Source: Anaerovorax odorimutans DSM 5092 (lineage in GTDB: Bacteria > Bacillota > Clostridia > Peptostreptococcales > Anaerovoracaceae). Taken from it: a stretch of DNA of 64,000 bases. The stretch covers positions 1 to 64,000 of the forward strand of contig NZ_AUFC01000015.1 of the NCBI RefSeq assembly GCF_000426305.1, written 5' to 3'. Below are positions 16,008 through 23,764 of this stretch, in pieces (positions within the stretch are counted from its first letter, which is position 1; each line of letters opens with the position of its first letter). Under the pieces are notes generated by a model. The model did not search any database, was not told where the DNA came from, and was given only the letters and a program-made list of their open reading frames with translations. The position numbers were made by a program, and so were the translations under genes.

Positions 16008-18249
16008 TAATAATATAGCAGTTAGAATAACAGCGTTTATTCTTTGTGCAGCCTTATTTATAACTACAATTATAGGTATGGCTTTTATGGGAAGGTCTAC
16101 TTTCTTGGTTGGTAATTCTGTTGCAGACGTTGAAGACATACTTTTATCTGATAATTATAAAGAAAGCATGAGTTTCCAAAATGATTTTAATGAAAAATTA
16201 AATAAAATTTTAAATTTAATACATCATTATAAAAGTGAAGAATATATAAAAAGCGGTAAAACCATTGGAAAAAATGAACTGGAACAAGCTACTAGAAGTT
16301 TGTTTTATGAGGGACAATATGATTATGAGTTAAACTATGATGACGATTACTATGATATAGATACTATATATATAGAAGGAAATGATTACCATGATAACTA
16401 TAGTAGAGATTATGATGACCCTAGCATTGCAAATGCCTTTAAAGAAGAACATAGTGAAGAAATAAATAAAATTAAAGAAGTGATAATAAAAAAAGATCTT
16501 CAATCTTTTAAAAGGTTGAAAAATGACTTAAACTATTTAAATGGATTTACTTATTATGTATCAGATGGAACTTATAATATATCCAATGTTTCTAATGATT
16601 TTGATGCAAATGTATTTAATGGTAAAGAAGGTTATTTAAGTTATGTAAATGGTGAGTTTAAAAAAACACCTAAAGTAAATAACAAGTTGGGAATAAGTAG
16701 TGATATTCAACTTAAAAATATTTTAGATAGTGAATTAAATGATAAACTTATTGTTTATTTATCTTATGATGATAAATTTATCGCTGAAAAGCAGATTCAA
16801 TTTGATAATGCTAAACATGAAATTACTAAAGTAATCCCAATTATTGCAATTTGCAGTATTTTAACATTGCTTCTGTTTATATATTTAATAGCAATTACAG
16901 GACGAAAAGATGAAACAGGAAAACGCAGTTTATATAAAATTGATGGTTTGTTTACAGAAATTCAAATAGTTATAATAGGAATTTCCTTGGGCTTCGGTGG
17001 AGATGCCTTTTTAAATTACGTTTACGACACTTTTTATAATGATGATTATTATCCATTTAACTCAATTACCTGGCATGATGGAATTATGTTTCCTACTATT
17101 TTAGCAGGCATTATGGGCTTTGTTATTTCTCTTGTAGGTTTATGGTTTATTCTATCTTGTGTAAGAACAATAAAGGCTGGGAATTTCTTAAAAAATTCTA
17201 TTATATATAAATGCGTTAAAGGAATTTGGAGAGGGATTAAGGAGATATATAATGGCGGAAGTCTTATGCGTAAAGTTGTAATTATTACATTAGCTCTTTG
17301 CATACTGTCGGCGACTGTATTCTTTGCACCTCTTATGATTGTTCTTGTATTGATCTTTGCTCCGAAATGGGTTAAGAAGTATGAAGAGATTAAAAAAGGT
17401 GTGGATGAAGTTAAGAATGGAAATTTAACTTATAAAATACCTATAGATGGCAATGATGAACTTTCTGAGCTTGCAAAAGGGATTAATGAAATATCGGCTG
17501 CCTCAAATTTAGCAATTCAAAATGAACTTAAAAATCAAAGATTAAAAACAGACCTTATTTCTAATGTCTCTCACGATTTAAAGACTCCTTTAACGTCAAT
17601 TATTACTTATGTGGATTTACTTAAAAAAGAAGGTTTGACTTGTGAGGATGCACCCAAATACTTAGATATATTAGATCAAAAAAGTCAGAGATTAAAAAAA
17701 TTAACAGAGGACTTGTTTGATGCGGCAAAGGCTTCAAGCGGTGCTATTCCTGTAAATTTTGAAAAAATTGAAATACTGTCGCTTATAAATCAAGGATTGG
17801 GAGAGATGTCTGATAAGATTCAAGCTTCCAATTTAGAGATTAAAGTAAATTCTGAGAAGGAAAAATATTATGTTCGTGCAGATGGGCAATTACTTTGGAG
17901 AGTACTAGAAAACTTACTTGGAAATGTATTAAAGTATGCGCAGGAAGGTTCAAGGGTATATATAGATATAAAGGATAAGAAAACAGTTGCTCAAAATTCA
18001 TTAATGGTAGTTATGGAGATAAAAAATATTTCTAAAAATGAATTAAATATTGGAGCAGATGAACTGATGGAGCGCTTTAAGCGTGGTGATGAATCAAGAA
18101 CTACAGAAGGAAGCGGACTTGGTCTTGCAATTGCAAAAGATTTAGTAAAACTTCAAAACGGCTGGTTTGAAATTAAGATAGATGGAGACTTGTTCAAAAC
18201 TATAACTATGCTTGAAGGATATCCGCAAGAAAATATAAAAGAAGATTAA
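15982..18249 (+). CDS. Sensor histidine kinase (VanS-like)
   Basis: This 755-residue kinase has one membrane helix near residues 14-36, then a long extracellular region (about 40-280). That region holds an unusual Asp/Tyr-rich stretch (about 112-148, including YDDDYYD). Several more helices follow (about 284-308, 330-350, 372-396 and 430-460). The kinase core has His531 in SNVSHDLKTPLTSI, NLLGNVLKYA as the N box, and GSGLGLAIAKDLV as the G box. The start is TTG at 15982 after AAAGGTGG, overlapping the regulator; TTG at 15994 is an alternative. The acidic loop could sense cations or cationic peptides, which is inference. Confidence 0.9.
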   Translation: MDIKLKKFNNNIAVRITAFILCAALFITTIIGMAFMGRSTFLVGNSVADVEDILLSDNYKESMSFQNDFNEKLNKILNLIHHYKSEEYIKSGKTIGKNELEQATRSLFYEGQYDYELNYDDDYYDIDTIYIEGNDYHDNYSRDYDDPSIANAFKEEHSEEINKIKEVIIKKDLQSFKRLKNDLNYLNGFTYYVSDGTYNISNVSNDFDANVFNGKEGYLSYVNGEFKKTPKVNNKLGISSDIQLKNILDSELNDKLIVYLSYDDKFIAEKQIQFDNAKHEITKVIPIIAICSILTLLLFIYLIAITGRKDETGKRSLYKIDGLFTEIQIVIIGISLGFGGDAFLNYVYDTFYNDDYYPFNSITWHDGIMFPTILAGIMGFVISLVGLWFILSCVRTIKAGNFLKNSIIYKCVKGIWRGIKEIYNGGSLMRKVVIITLALCILSATVFFAPLMIVLVLIFAPKWVKKYEEIKKGVDEVKNGNLTYKIPIDGNDELSELAKGINEISAASNLAIQNELKNQRLKTDLISNVSHDLKTPLTSIITYVDLLKKEGLTCEDAPKYLDILDQKSQRLKKLTEDLFDAAKASSGAIPVNFEKIEILSLINQGLGEMSDKIQASNLEIKVNSEKEKYYVRADGQLLWRVLENLLGNVLKYAQEGSRVYIDIKDKKTVAQNSLMVVMEIKNISKNELNIGADELMERFKRGDESRTTEGSGLGLAIAKDLVKLQNGWFEIKIDGDLFKTITMLEGYPQENIKED

Positions 18250-18261
18250 TATTGCTCAAAT

Positions 18262-18309
18262 AAAAAATCAGAACTTGTAACATATTTTATGATGTGGTTC
18301 TGATTTTTT
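18262..18309. terminator. Bidirectional terminator
   Basis: AAAAAATCAGAAC (18262-18274) pairs perfectly with GTTCTGATTTTTT (18297-18309). A- and T-runs flank the stem on both strands, between the convergent kinase and cyclopropane synthase genes. Confidence 0.85.
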
Positions 18310-18326
18310 ATTGTATTAAAATTATA

Positions 18327-19514
18327 TTATTTATACATATATTCTCTTGTTAAAGGCAAACAGTTTGTTGCTCCCTTTGAAAATAAAATTTGATGAAGAT
18401 CAATCATACCCACGTTAAAGGAAGCCGCACAGGAGCAAAGATACAGTTCCCACATACGGACAAAAGGTTCGTCGAACATTTTTCGTACTTCATCTTTCTT
18501 ATTTTGAAAATTATTATACCAGCAAAGCAACGTTTTAGCATAGTGACAGCGCAGACTTTCAACATCTAAAGTATAATTATTATAGTCATATGATATATCT
18601 ATAATTTCACGAAGACTTGGCAGAGTTCCACCAGGGAAGATATATTTTTTAATCCAAGGATCCCCAGCTGTTTCTTTTCTGCATCCAATAAAATGTAAAA
18701 GGAATAAGCCTTCTTGTTTTAACACTTTATTTACACATTCCATAAATAAATTATAATTTGCTCTTCCAACATGTTCTAACATACCGACACTGACTACACG
18801 ATCAAAAGTTAATTTTGATGATTTTAAATCTCTGTAGTCCATTAATTTGACTTCTAGATAATCTTGTAATCCTTCAGCTTCAATTCTATGCTGAAATTCT
18901 TTAGCTTGCTCTTCACTTAATGTAATACCAAGACCATGAATTTTATATTTTTTTGCGGCTTCAATTAAAAGATAACCCCATCCACAGCCTATATCTAAAA
19001 GACTCATACCTTCTTTAAGATTTAGCTTAGATAAAATATGATGAACTTTATTTACTTGAGCATCATAAAGAGAATCGGATTCATTTTTGAAATAGCCGCA
19101 AGAATAACTTAAAGTTTCATCTAACCAAAGTTTGTAAAAATCATTCCCTATATCATAGTGGGAAGATACCTCTTTTTTCTGATTGCTTTTCTTTGTGGAG
19201 GTATGGATTAACTTGTCCAAAGCTTTCTTATCTACTGCAAATTTATCAAGCTGGCTCATTGCAATATTTAATGCAGCAAATAAATCCCCATCAAGCTCTA
19301 AATCTTTGTTCATATAAGCTTCTCCTAAAGCAAGAGATGTGCTTCGCATTATCTCTGCTTTGCTTATTTCTTTGTTTACATGAACCGTAAATACTGGTTC
19401 TCCTGAGCCAATTGTAAAGCTGTCTTTTCCTTTAAAATCTACAGCAAAGGGTACATCATCAAATTTTTCTAAAAATTTTTTTAACATCTTTTTGTCTAAA
19501 TCAAAAATCACCAT
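18327..19514 (-). CDS. cfa: Cyclopropane-fatty-acyl-phospholipid synthase
   Basis: This 395-residue enzyme transfers a methylene group from S-adenosylmethionine to unsaturated membrane lipid chains. An N-terminal lipid-binding domain (about 1-105) precedes the methyltransferase domain. That domain opens SSHYDIGNDFYKLWLDETLSYSCGYF and has the SAM site LLDIGCGWGYLLI and SVGMLEHVGRANY. PGGTLPSL and FNVGMIDLHQILFSKG also match the family. I start it at ATG 19514; a GTG at 19520 is in frame, but AGAGGAAG fits the ATG better. It is a single minus-strand gene. Cyclopropanation usually protects membranes against acid or solvent stress. Confidence 0.92.
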   Translation of the reverse strand: MVIFDLDKKMLKKFLEKFDDVPFAVDFKGKDSFTIGSGEPVFTVHVNKEISKAEIMRSTSLALGEAYMNKDLELDGDLFAALNIAMSQLDKFAVDKKALDKLIHTSTKKSNQKKEVSSHYDIGNDFYKLWLDETLSYSCGYFKNESDSLYDAQVNKVHHILSKLNLKEGMSLLDIGCGWGYLLIEAAKKYKIHGLGITLSEEQAKEFQHRIEAEGLQDYLEVKLMDYRDLKSSKLTFDRVVSVGMLEHVGRANYNLFMECVNKVLKQEGLFLLHFIGCRKETAGDPWIKKYIFPGGTLPSLREIIDISYDYNNYTLDVESLRCHYAKTLLCWYNNFQNKKDEVRKMFDEPFVRMWELYLCSCAASFNVGMIDLHQILFSKGATNCLPLTREYMYK

Positions 19515-19763
19515 CACCACTTCCTCTCTTATGAATTATCATAATTGTATATATAATTCTATTTTATTACTCCATATCTTGGAATTCAAGGGATTATTTA
19601 AATATAATTAAAAATCCTTTTATAATATAGTAAATATCACTTTGCCATGAAATTTCATAAAAAGTTATAACTAAGCTTCTTTATATTATGGTTATTAAAC
19701 GGTATAATAATTATAAAAAATGTAAGTCGTGAGATATTTAAAATTATTAGATAAGTAATTTTT

Positions 19764-20405
19764 TTGCTTTGTAAAGAAGTTATTCCAAGAATTAGAATGT
19801 TGTGGAACAGTATTCCCTCTCAATTGGCTAAAGAAAATAAAAAATTCATATATGGAATAATTAAAGAAGGGGCAAGAGCTAAAGAATATGAAATTGCTAT
19901 GCTGTGGTTAACTGATTGTGGGCTTGTTCATAAAGTACACCGAGCTACTGTACCTAATGTACCACTTAGAGCGTATGAGGATTTAAAGGCTTTTAAATTA
20001 TTTATGTTAGATGTTGGATTGTTATCTTGTATGGTAAGGTTAAATCAATCTGTTTTGTTAAGTGGGAATGAATTGTTTAAAGAATTTAAAGGAGCATTAA
20101 CAGAACAATATGTACTTCAGCAGCTTAAGACATCACGACAAATAGAATCTTATTATTGGACGAATAACAGAGGCAATGCGGAAATAGATTTTTTGTTAGA
20201 TTTAGGTGAAATGGTTGTTCCTGTTGAAGTAAAGGCTGAAACAAATCTTAAAGCTAAAAGTTTAAAAAGTTATTATGAAAAATTTAATCCGTCAATTTCT
20301 GTAAGGACTGCCATGACAGATTATAAAAAAGAAAAGTGGCTTTTAAATATACCCCTTTGGGCAATTGAAGTTTTAGAAAATGAAATAAAGAGAAATATAA
20401 ATTAA
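19764..20405 (+). pseudogene. N-terminally truncated DUF4143 ATPase
   Basis: This 213-residue frame matches only the C-terminal half of the common AAA/DUF4143 proteins. It has RIRMLWNSIPSQLAKENKKF, then WLTDCGLVHKV, FKLFMLDVGLLSCM, LTEQYVLQQL, and the nuclease-like tail YYWTNNRGNAEIDFLLD with PVEVKAE. The Walker A/B ATPase half is missing. The frame is closed by a stop (TAA) 15 bases before position 19764, and no ribosome site is seen. It is therefore a decayed gene, or at best a partial protein. The remaining ExD-type motifs are intact, so decay may be recent. Confidence 0.78.
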
Positions 20406-20457
20406 TATATTAACTTGATTTTATATTATTATGATCTGTTAGGGAAGGTGTGAATAA

Positions 20458-21420
20458 ATGATAATAAGTGCCAGCAGAAGAACAGATATCCCTGCATATT
20501 ATACTGAATGGTTTATGAATCGTATTAAAGAAGAATATGTTTTAGTAAGAAATCCAATGAATATACATCAAGTAAGTAAGATAAATTTATCTCCGGATGT
20601 GGTGGATTGCATTGTTTTCTGGACAAAAAATCCAAAAGCTATGATAGAGCAGTTGAATAATCTTCATGAATATAATTATTACTTTCAGTTTACTTTAAAT
20701 TCCTATGGTAAAGATATTGAAGCTAGTGTTCCCTCTAAAAAAGCAGAAGTAATTGATACATTTAAAAGATTATCAGATAAAATCGGTGCAGAAAAAATAA
20801 TTTGGAGATATGATCCTATTTTTATAAATGCAAAATACTCTATTGAGTATCATATAAAATATTTTGAAAAACTTGCAAGGCAGCTTAGGGGCTATACAGA
20901 AAAATGTACGATAAGTTTCATAGACTATTATTCAAAGATTATGAGAAATATAAAAAAACTTGATATACACAAACCTTCTGAAATTGATAAATGGGTTATT
21001 GCTGAAAATCTTTCAAAAATTGCCTTTGAGTATGGCTTAAAGATGGATACTTGTGCAGAAGATATGGCATTTGAGGATTTAGGTATTACTCATGCAAAAT
21101 GTATTGATGACAAACTTATTTCAAGAATAATAAAAAGTCCTATATCAGTTGATAAAGATAAAAATCAGCGTCTCCAATGTGGTTGTGTAAAAAGTATAGA
21201 TATAGGTTTATATAATACATGTAAAAATGATTGTAAATATTGCTATGCTAATCACAGCACAGAATCAGTTATAAATAATATGCGGAATTATAATTCAAAA
21301 GCCCCCTTATTATGCAGTGAATTAAATGATCAAGATAAAATAACAGAACGAAATATGAAATCTTTGAAAAGTAATCAACTTAATCAGCTAGATATGTTTA
21401 CAGGGCGGGGCAGTAATTAG
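20458..21420 (+). CDS. DUF1848 family protein with C-terminal Fe-S-type Cys cluster
   Basis: This 320-residue protein matches DUF1848. It begins MIISASRRTDIPAYYTEWF, then VRNPMN, CIVFWTKNPKAM and IIWRYDPI. The middle contains CAEDMAF, and the C-terminal region has CGCVKSIDIGLYNTCKNDCKYCYAN. The TCKNDCKYCYAN segment resembles a radical-SAM CX3CX2C cluster site but lies at the C-terminal end of the fold. The family has been suggested to be distantly related to radical-SAM or spore-photoproduct-lyase-like enzymes, and its reaction is unknown. GGGAAGGTG lies upstream of the ATG. It is monocistronic between decayed sequences. Confidence 0.85.
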   Translation: MIISASRRTDIPAYYTEWFMNRIKEEYVLVRNPMNIHQVSKINLSPDVVDCIVFWTKNPKAMIEQLNNLHEYNYYFQFTLNSYGKDIEASVPSKKAEVIDTFKRLSDKIGAEKIIWRYDPIFINAKYSIEYHIKYFEKLARQLRGYTEKCTISFIDYYSKIMRNIKKLDIHKPSEIDKWVIAENLSKIAFEYGLKMDTCAEDMAFEDLGITHAKCIDDKLISRIIKSPISVDKDKNQRLQCGCVKSIDIGLYNTCKNDCKYCYANHSTESVINNMRNYNSKAPLLCSELNDQDKITERNMKSLKSNQLNQLDMFTGRGSN

Positions 21421-21803
21421 AATGTTATATAGGATATCAGAGAGATAGACAATTTGGACTTAGTTACTGATTTATTATAGAATCAATATCATGGTGGACT
21501 ATGGATCTTCCGTTTAATTCCTTTGAAGTAAAGGAAAAGATATCAAAAGAGGATGCGAAAAGCGTTGTTATTGATGCGTTAATTCATGCTTATGGAACAA
21601 TAGCTTAATATTCTAACATGTATATTAGTAACTGTTATAATTAAGTTTAAAGCTCACTTTTTAATTAAATTCAAATTTTAATTGTTTAAATATAAATCTG
21701 TTGTTTTTGATTTGTACCAATTTGATTCTTTTAATATATTAAGGTATCATTAATGTAATATATGTAATTATACATGTTATGGTATCTTTGAAAGGGGTTT
21801 ATT
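21421..21803. other. Intergenic with a small gene remnant
   Basis: A 35-codon frame at 21501-21608 (MDLPFNSFEVKEKI, then DAKSVVIDALIHAYGTIA) continues in coding style upstream to a stop near 21465, with no ribosome site at any start. I read it as the tail of a decayed gene of unknown type. The rest, 21609-21803, shows nothing apart from the next gene's AAAGGGG ribosome site. Confidence 0.4.
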
Positions 21804-22289
21804 ATGAAAAAGCAGACAACATTTTTTATTGGTTGGGATATTGTATTTATTGCACTATTATATGTACACTGCAAATTATCTGTTTATTTTAATGAAGCGT
21901 ATTATAAAGGGGGAACAGTATTTTCGCCTATCTGTGTAAACTTAATATTTACTTTATTAATAGGAGGTCTGATTGCTTGTTTAGTGCATGTGAGTAATAG
22001 ACATAAGCTTACTATAAAATCTGCAGTATTAGAACTTATTATTATAGGAGTTCCTTCTTTTTATCTTGCAGCAAATGTATTTATATCGATTATTCTTTTA
22101 AATTATTTCAATATAAGTACTTATTACCCATTTATTTCATGGATTGCAATAAGACCATTCCCATATTATATAGGAAGTGTATTATCGGGGTATGAAATTT
22201 TTATTTTTATAATAAGAATGATAAAATATAAAAAAATGGATAATGTGAGAGGACAGGAAAAGTTAGAAGACGAAAAAAGTGAAAATTAA
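21804..22289 (+). CDS. Hypothetical four-helix membrane protein
   Basis: This 161-residue protein has four predicted membrane helices (about residues 7-27, 44-66, 75-100 and 115-138) and a charged cytoplasmic tail (MIKYKKMDNVRGQEKLEDEK). There is no recognised motif or signal for a catalytic role. AAGGGG precedes the ATG at good spacing and the composition is typical of neighbouring genes, so it is probably real. I cannot name a family. The following gene is an XRE regulator with its own promoter, so the two may be unrelated. Confidence 0.6.
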   Translation: MKKQTTFFIGWDIVFIALLYVHCKLSVYFNEAYYKGGTVFSPICVNLIFTLLIGGLIACLVHVSNRHKLTIKSAVLELIIIGVPSFYLAANVFISIILLNYFNISTYYPFISWIAIRPFPYYIGSVLSGYEIFIFIIRMIKYKKMDNVRGQEKLEDEKSEN

Positions 22290-22400
22290 TATATTTTTTA
22301 TTTCTTAAAAAATATGTACTTGCTTGCAGAAGCCTAAGATTGGAATTGAACTTTTTTAAACTAAATTTTTATAATATATTTATAAATATATAAAATGTAT

Positions 22401-22435
22401 TTGACCAAATCTTTTTTACATTGTAAACTTACACT
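22401..22435 (+). promoter_or_regulatory. Promoter with operator of the XRE regulator
   Basis: TTGACC (22401-22406) and TAAACT (22424-22429) are 17 bp apart. The inverted repeat TGTAAACTTACA (22422-22433) covers the -10. The same arrangement recurs at 22909-22940 ahead of the hydrolase gene. Confidence 0.65.
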
Positions 22436-22451
22436 GTGGGAGGGAGATTTC

Positions 22452-22892
22452 ATGAATAGAATAGAATTTATTAATAAAGCTAATAGTAAGTTAAAGCTAG
22501 TACGAACTGAATATGGTTATAATCAAGAAAAAATGGCTACAGTATTAGGAATTTCAAAAAAGACGCTGGTTGAAATTGAGAAGGGGAGATCTTCTTTAGG
22601 ATGGACAGGAGCTGTTGCATTTTGTTCCATTTTTTTTAAGAGTGAAGTGTTAAGTGCGGCATTTGGAGGAGAAACTACAGATATTATTATGGCATTAGCT
22701 TTTGAAAAAGGGGAGCCCAAATATCCCAAAACAATGGGAGGTAAGATTTGGTGGCGAACAATAGAAGAAATTGATGGTTTAAAAATTCAGCAAAATATTA
22801 TTTCTCAGCATTATAGAGCTATCGACGCTGAAGACAGGCGGATTTGTGCCTCTTTTAATTTAGATGAAGTTAAAGAATATTTAGAAGCTTAA
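22452..22892 (+). CDS. XRE-family transcriptional regulator
   Basis: This 146-residue regulator has an N-terminal Cro/C1 helix-turn-helix: FINKANSKLKLVRTEYGYNQ, then MATVLGISKKTLVEIEKGRSS. A longer C-terminal region (about 65-146) of mixed helices contains MGGKIWWRTIEEIDG and no recognised sensor motif. The frame stays open 19 codons upstream, but GGGAGGGAG lies just before the ATG at 22452. Its promoter carries a TGTAAA/TTACA palindrome over the -10. The same palindrome, extended, recurs downstream of the gene at the apparent promoter of the hydrolase, suggesting autoregulation and control of that gene. Confidence 0.82.
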   Translation: MNRIEFINKANSKLKLVRTEYGYNQEKMATVLGISKKTLVEIEKGRSSLGWTGAVAFCSIFFKSEVLSAAFGGETTDIIMALAFEKGEPKYPKTMGGKIWWRTIEEIDGLKIQQNIISQHYRAIDAEDRRICASFNLDEVKEYLEA

Positions 22893-22908
22893 AGAAAGAA
22901 AAAAATAG

Positions 22909-22960
22909 TTGACCTCGCTTCTATTTTAGTGTAAAATTACACTAAAATAGAAGCGTTTTT
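22909..22960 (+). promoter_or_regulatory. Large palindrome over a promoter (also terminator-like)
   Basis: TTGACC (22909-22914) and TAAAAT (22932-22937) are 17 bp apart. The -10 lies at the centre of a perfect inverted repeat with 19-bp arms (22916-22934 and 22937-22955, core GTGTAAAATTACAC), followed by five Ts. It shares TGTAAANTTACA with the site at 22422. It may be an operator, the terminator of the XRE gene, or both. Confidence 0.65.
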
Positions 22961-23083
22961 GTTTTGGGGAAAAAATTAATTAAGATTGCTTTAAATAGCT
23001 AAAAAGGGGATTTTAAATGACTACTATATTTATTTGTTTTACTTTATATAAAATATATAAAAATATAATGGAGAAAAAATGTC

Positions 23084-23764
23084 ATGAATAATACCGAAAA
23101 GAATAAAAGAATAGGTATTTTAATTATTCATGGATTTGCAGGAAGCAGAGATGAGATTAGAACTTTGCATGAATATTTATCTAAGGAAAAATATGATATA
23201 GAAATGCCTTTACTTACAGGGCATGAGGCAACGAAGGAAAATTTAGCAAAGGCACATTTTAAGGATTGGCTGTTAGATGTGGAAGAGTCTTATATTAAGC
23301 TTTCAAAGAGATGTGAAAAAATAGTTGTAATAGGCTTTTCTATGGGAGGATTACTTGCAGTTAATCTATATAAATATAAACCAATTGCGTTAATAACAGT
23401 AAATACCCCTATATATTATTGGAATATTAAAATTATCCTTGAAAATTTCATTTATTCCCCAAGTACATATTTGGTAAAGTATATAAATGCATGTAACTCT
23501 AAACCTGTGTCAGCATTATTGCAGTTTCAAAGATTATTAACAAAGACAAAACCTCTTTTTAAGATCATATATTGTAATGTACTTGTTATACAAACAGTTG
23601 ATGATGATACAGTTCATTTTAAAAGTGCAGATTATATTTATGACCGCCTCAAAGGAAGCAAAGAGCTTCTAAAACTTTCAAAAGGCGGTCATATAGTATT
23701 TAACAGTGATAGCTGTTTTCGTGTTTGCAGTATAATAGATAATTATTTACTCCAATTCCTTTAG
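23084..23764 (+). CDS. Alpha/beta hydrolase (carboxylesterase Est30-like)
   Basis: This 226-residue hydrolase has the oxyanion motif LIIHGFAGSRDE (about residues 12-23) and the nucleophile elbow VIGFSMGGLLA (Ser at about 87). The acid is in QTVDDDTVHFKSADYIYDRL and the catalytic His in SKGGHIVFN. Size and motif order match the Est30/monoacylglycerol-lipase-like carboxylesterases, which split short acyl esters in the cytoplasm. There is no signal peptide. Its end overlaps the end of the convergent nadE by 18 bases. Control by the upstream XRE protein is suggested by the shared palindrome. Confidence 0.85.
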   Translation: MNNTEKNKRIGILIIHGFAGSRDEIRTLHEYLSKEKYDIEMPLLTGHEATKENLAKAHFKDWLLDVEESYIKLSKRCEKIVVIGFSMGGLLAVNLYKYKPIALITVNTPIYYWNIKIILENFIYSPSTYLVKYINACNSKPVSALLQFQRLLTKTKPLFKIIYCNVLVIQTVDDDTVHFKSADYIYDRLKGSKELLKLSKGGHIVFNSDSCFRVCSIIDNYLLQFL

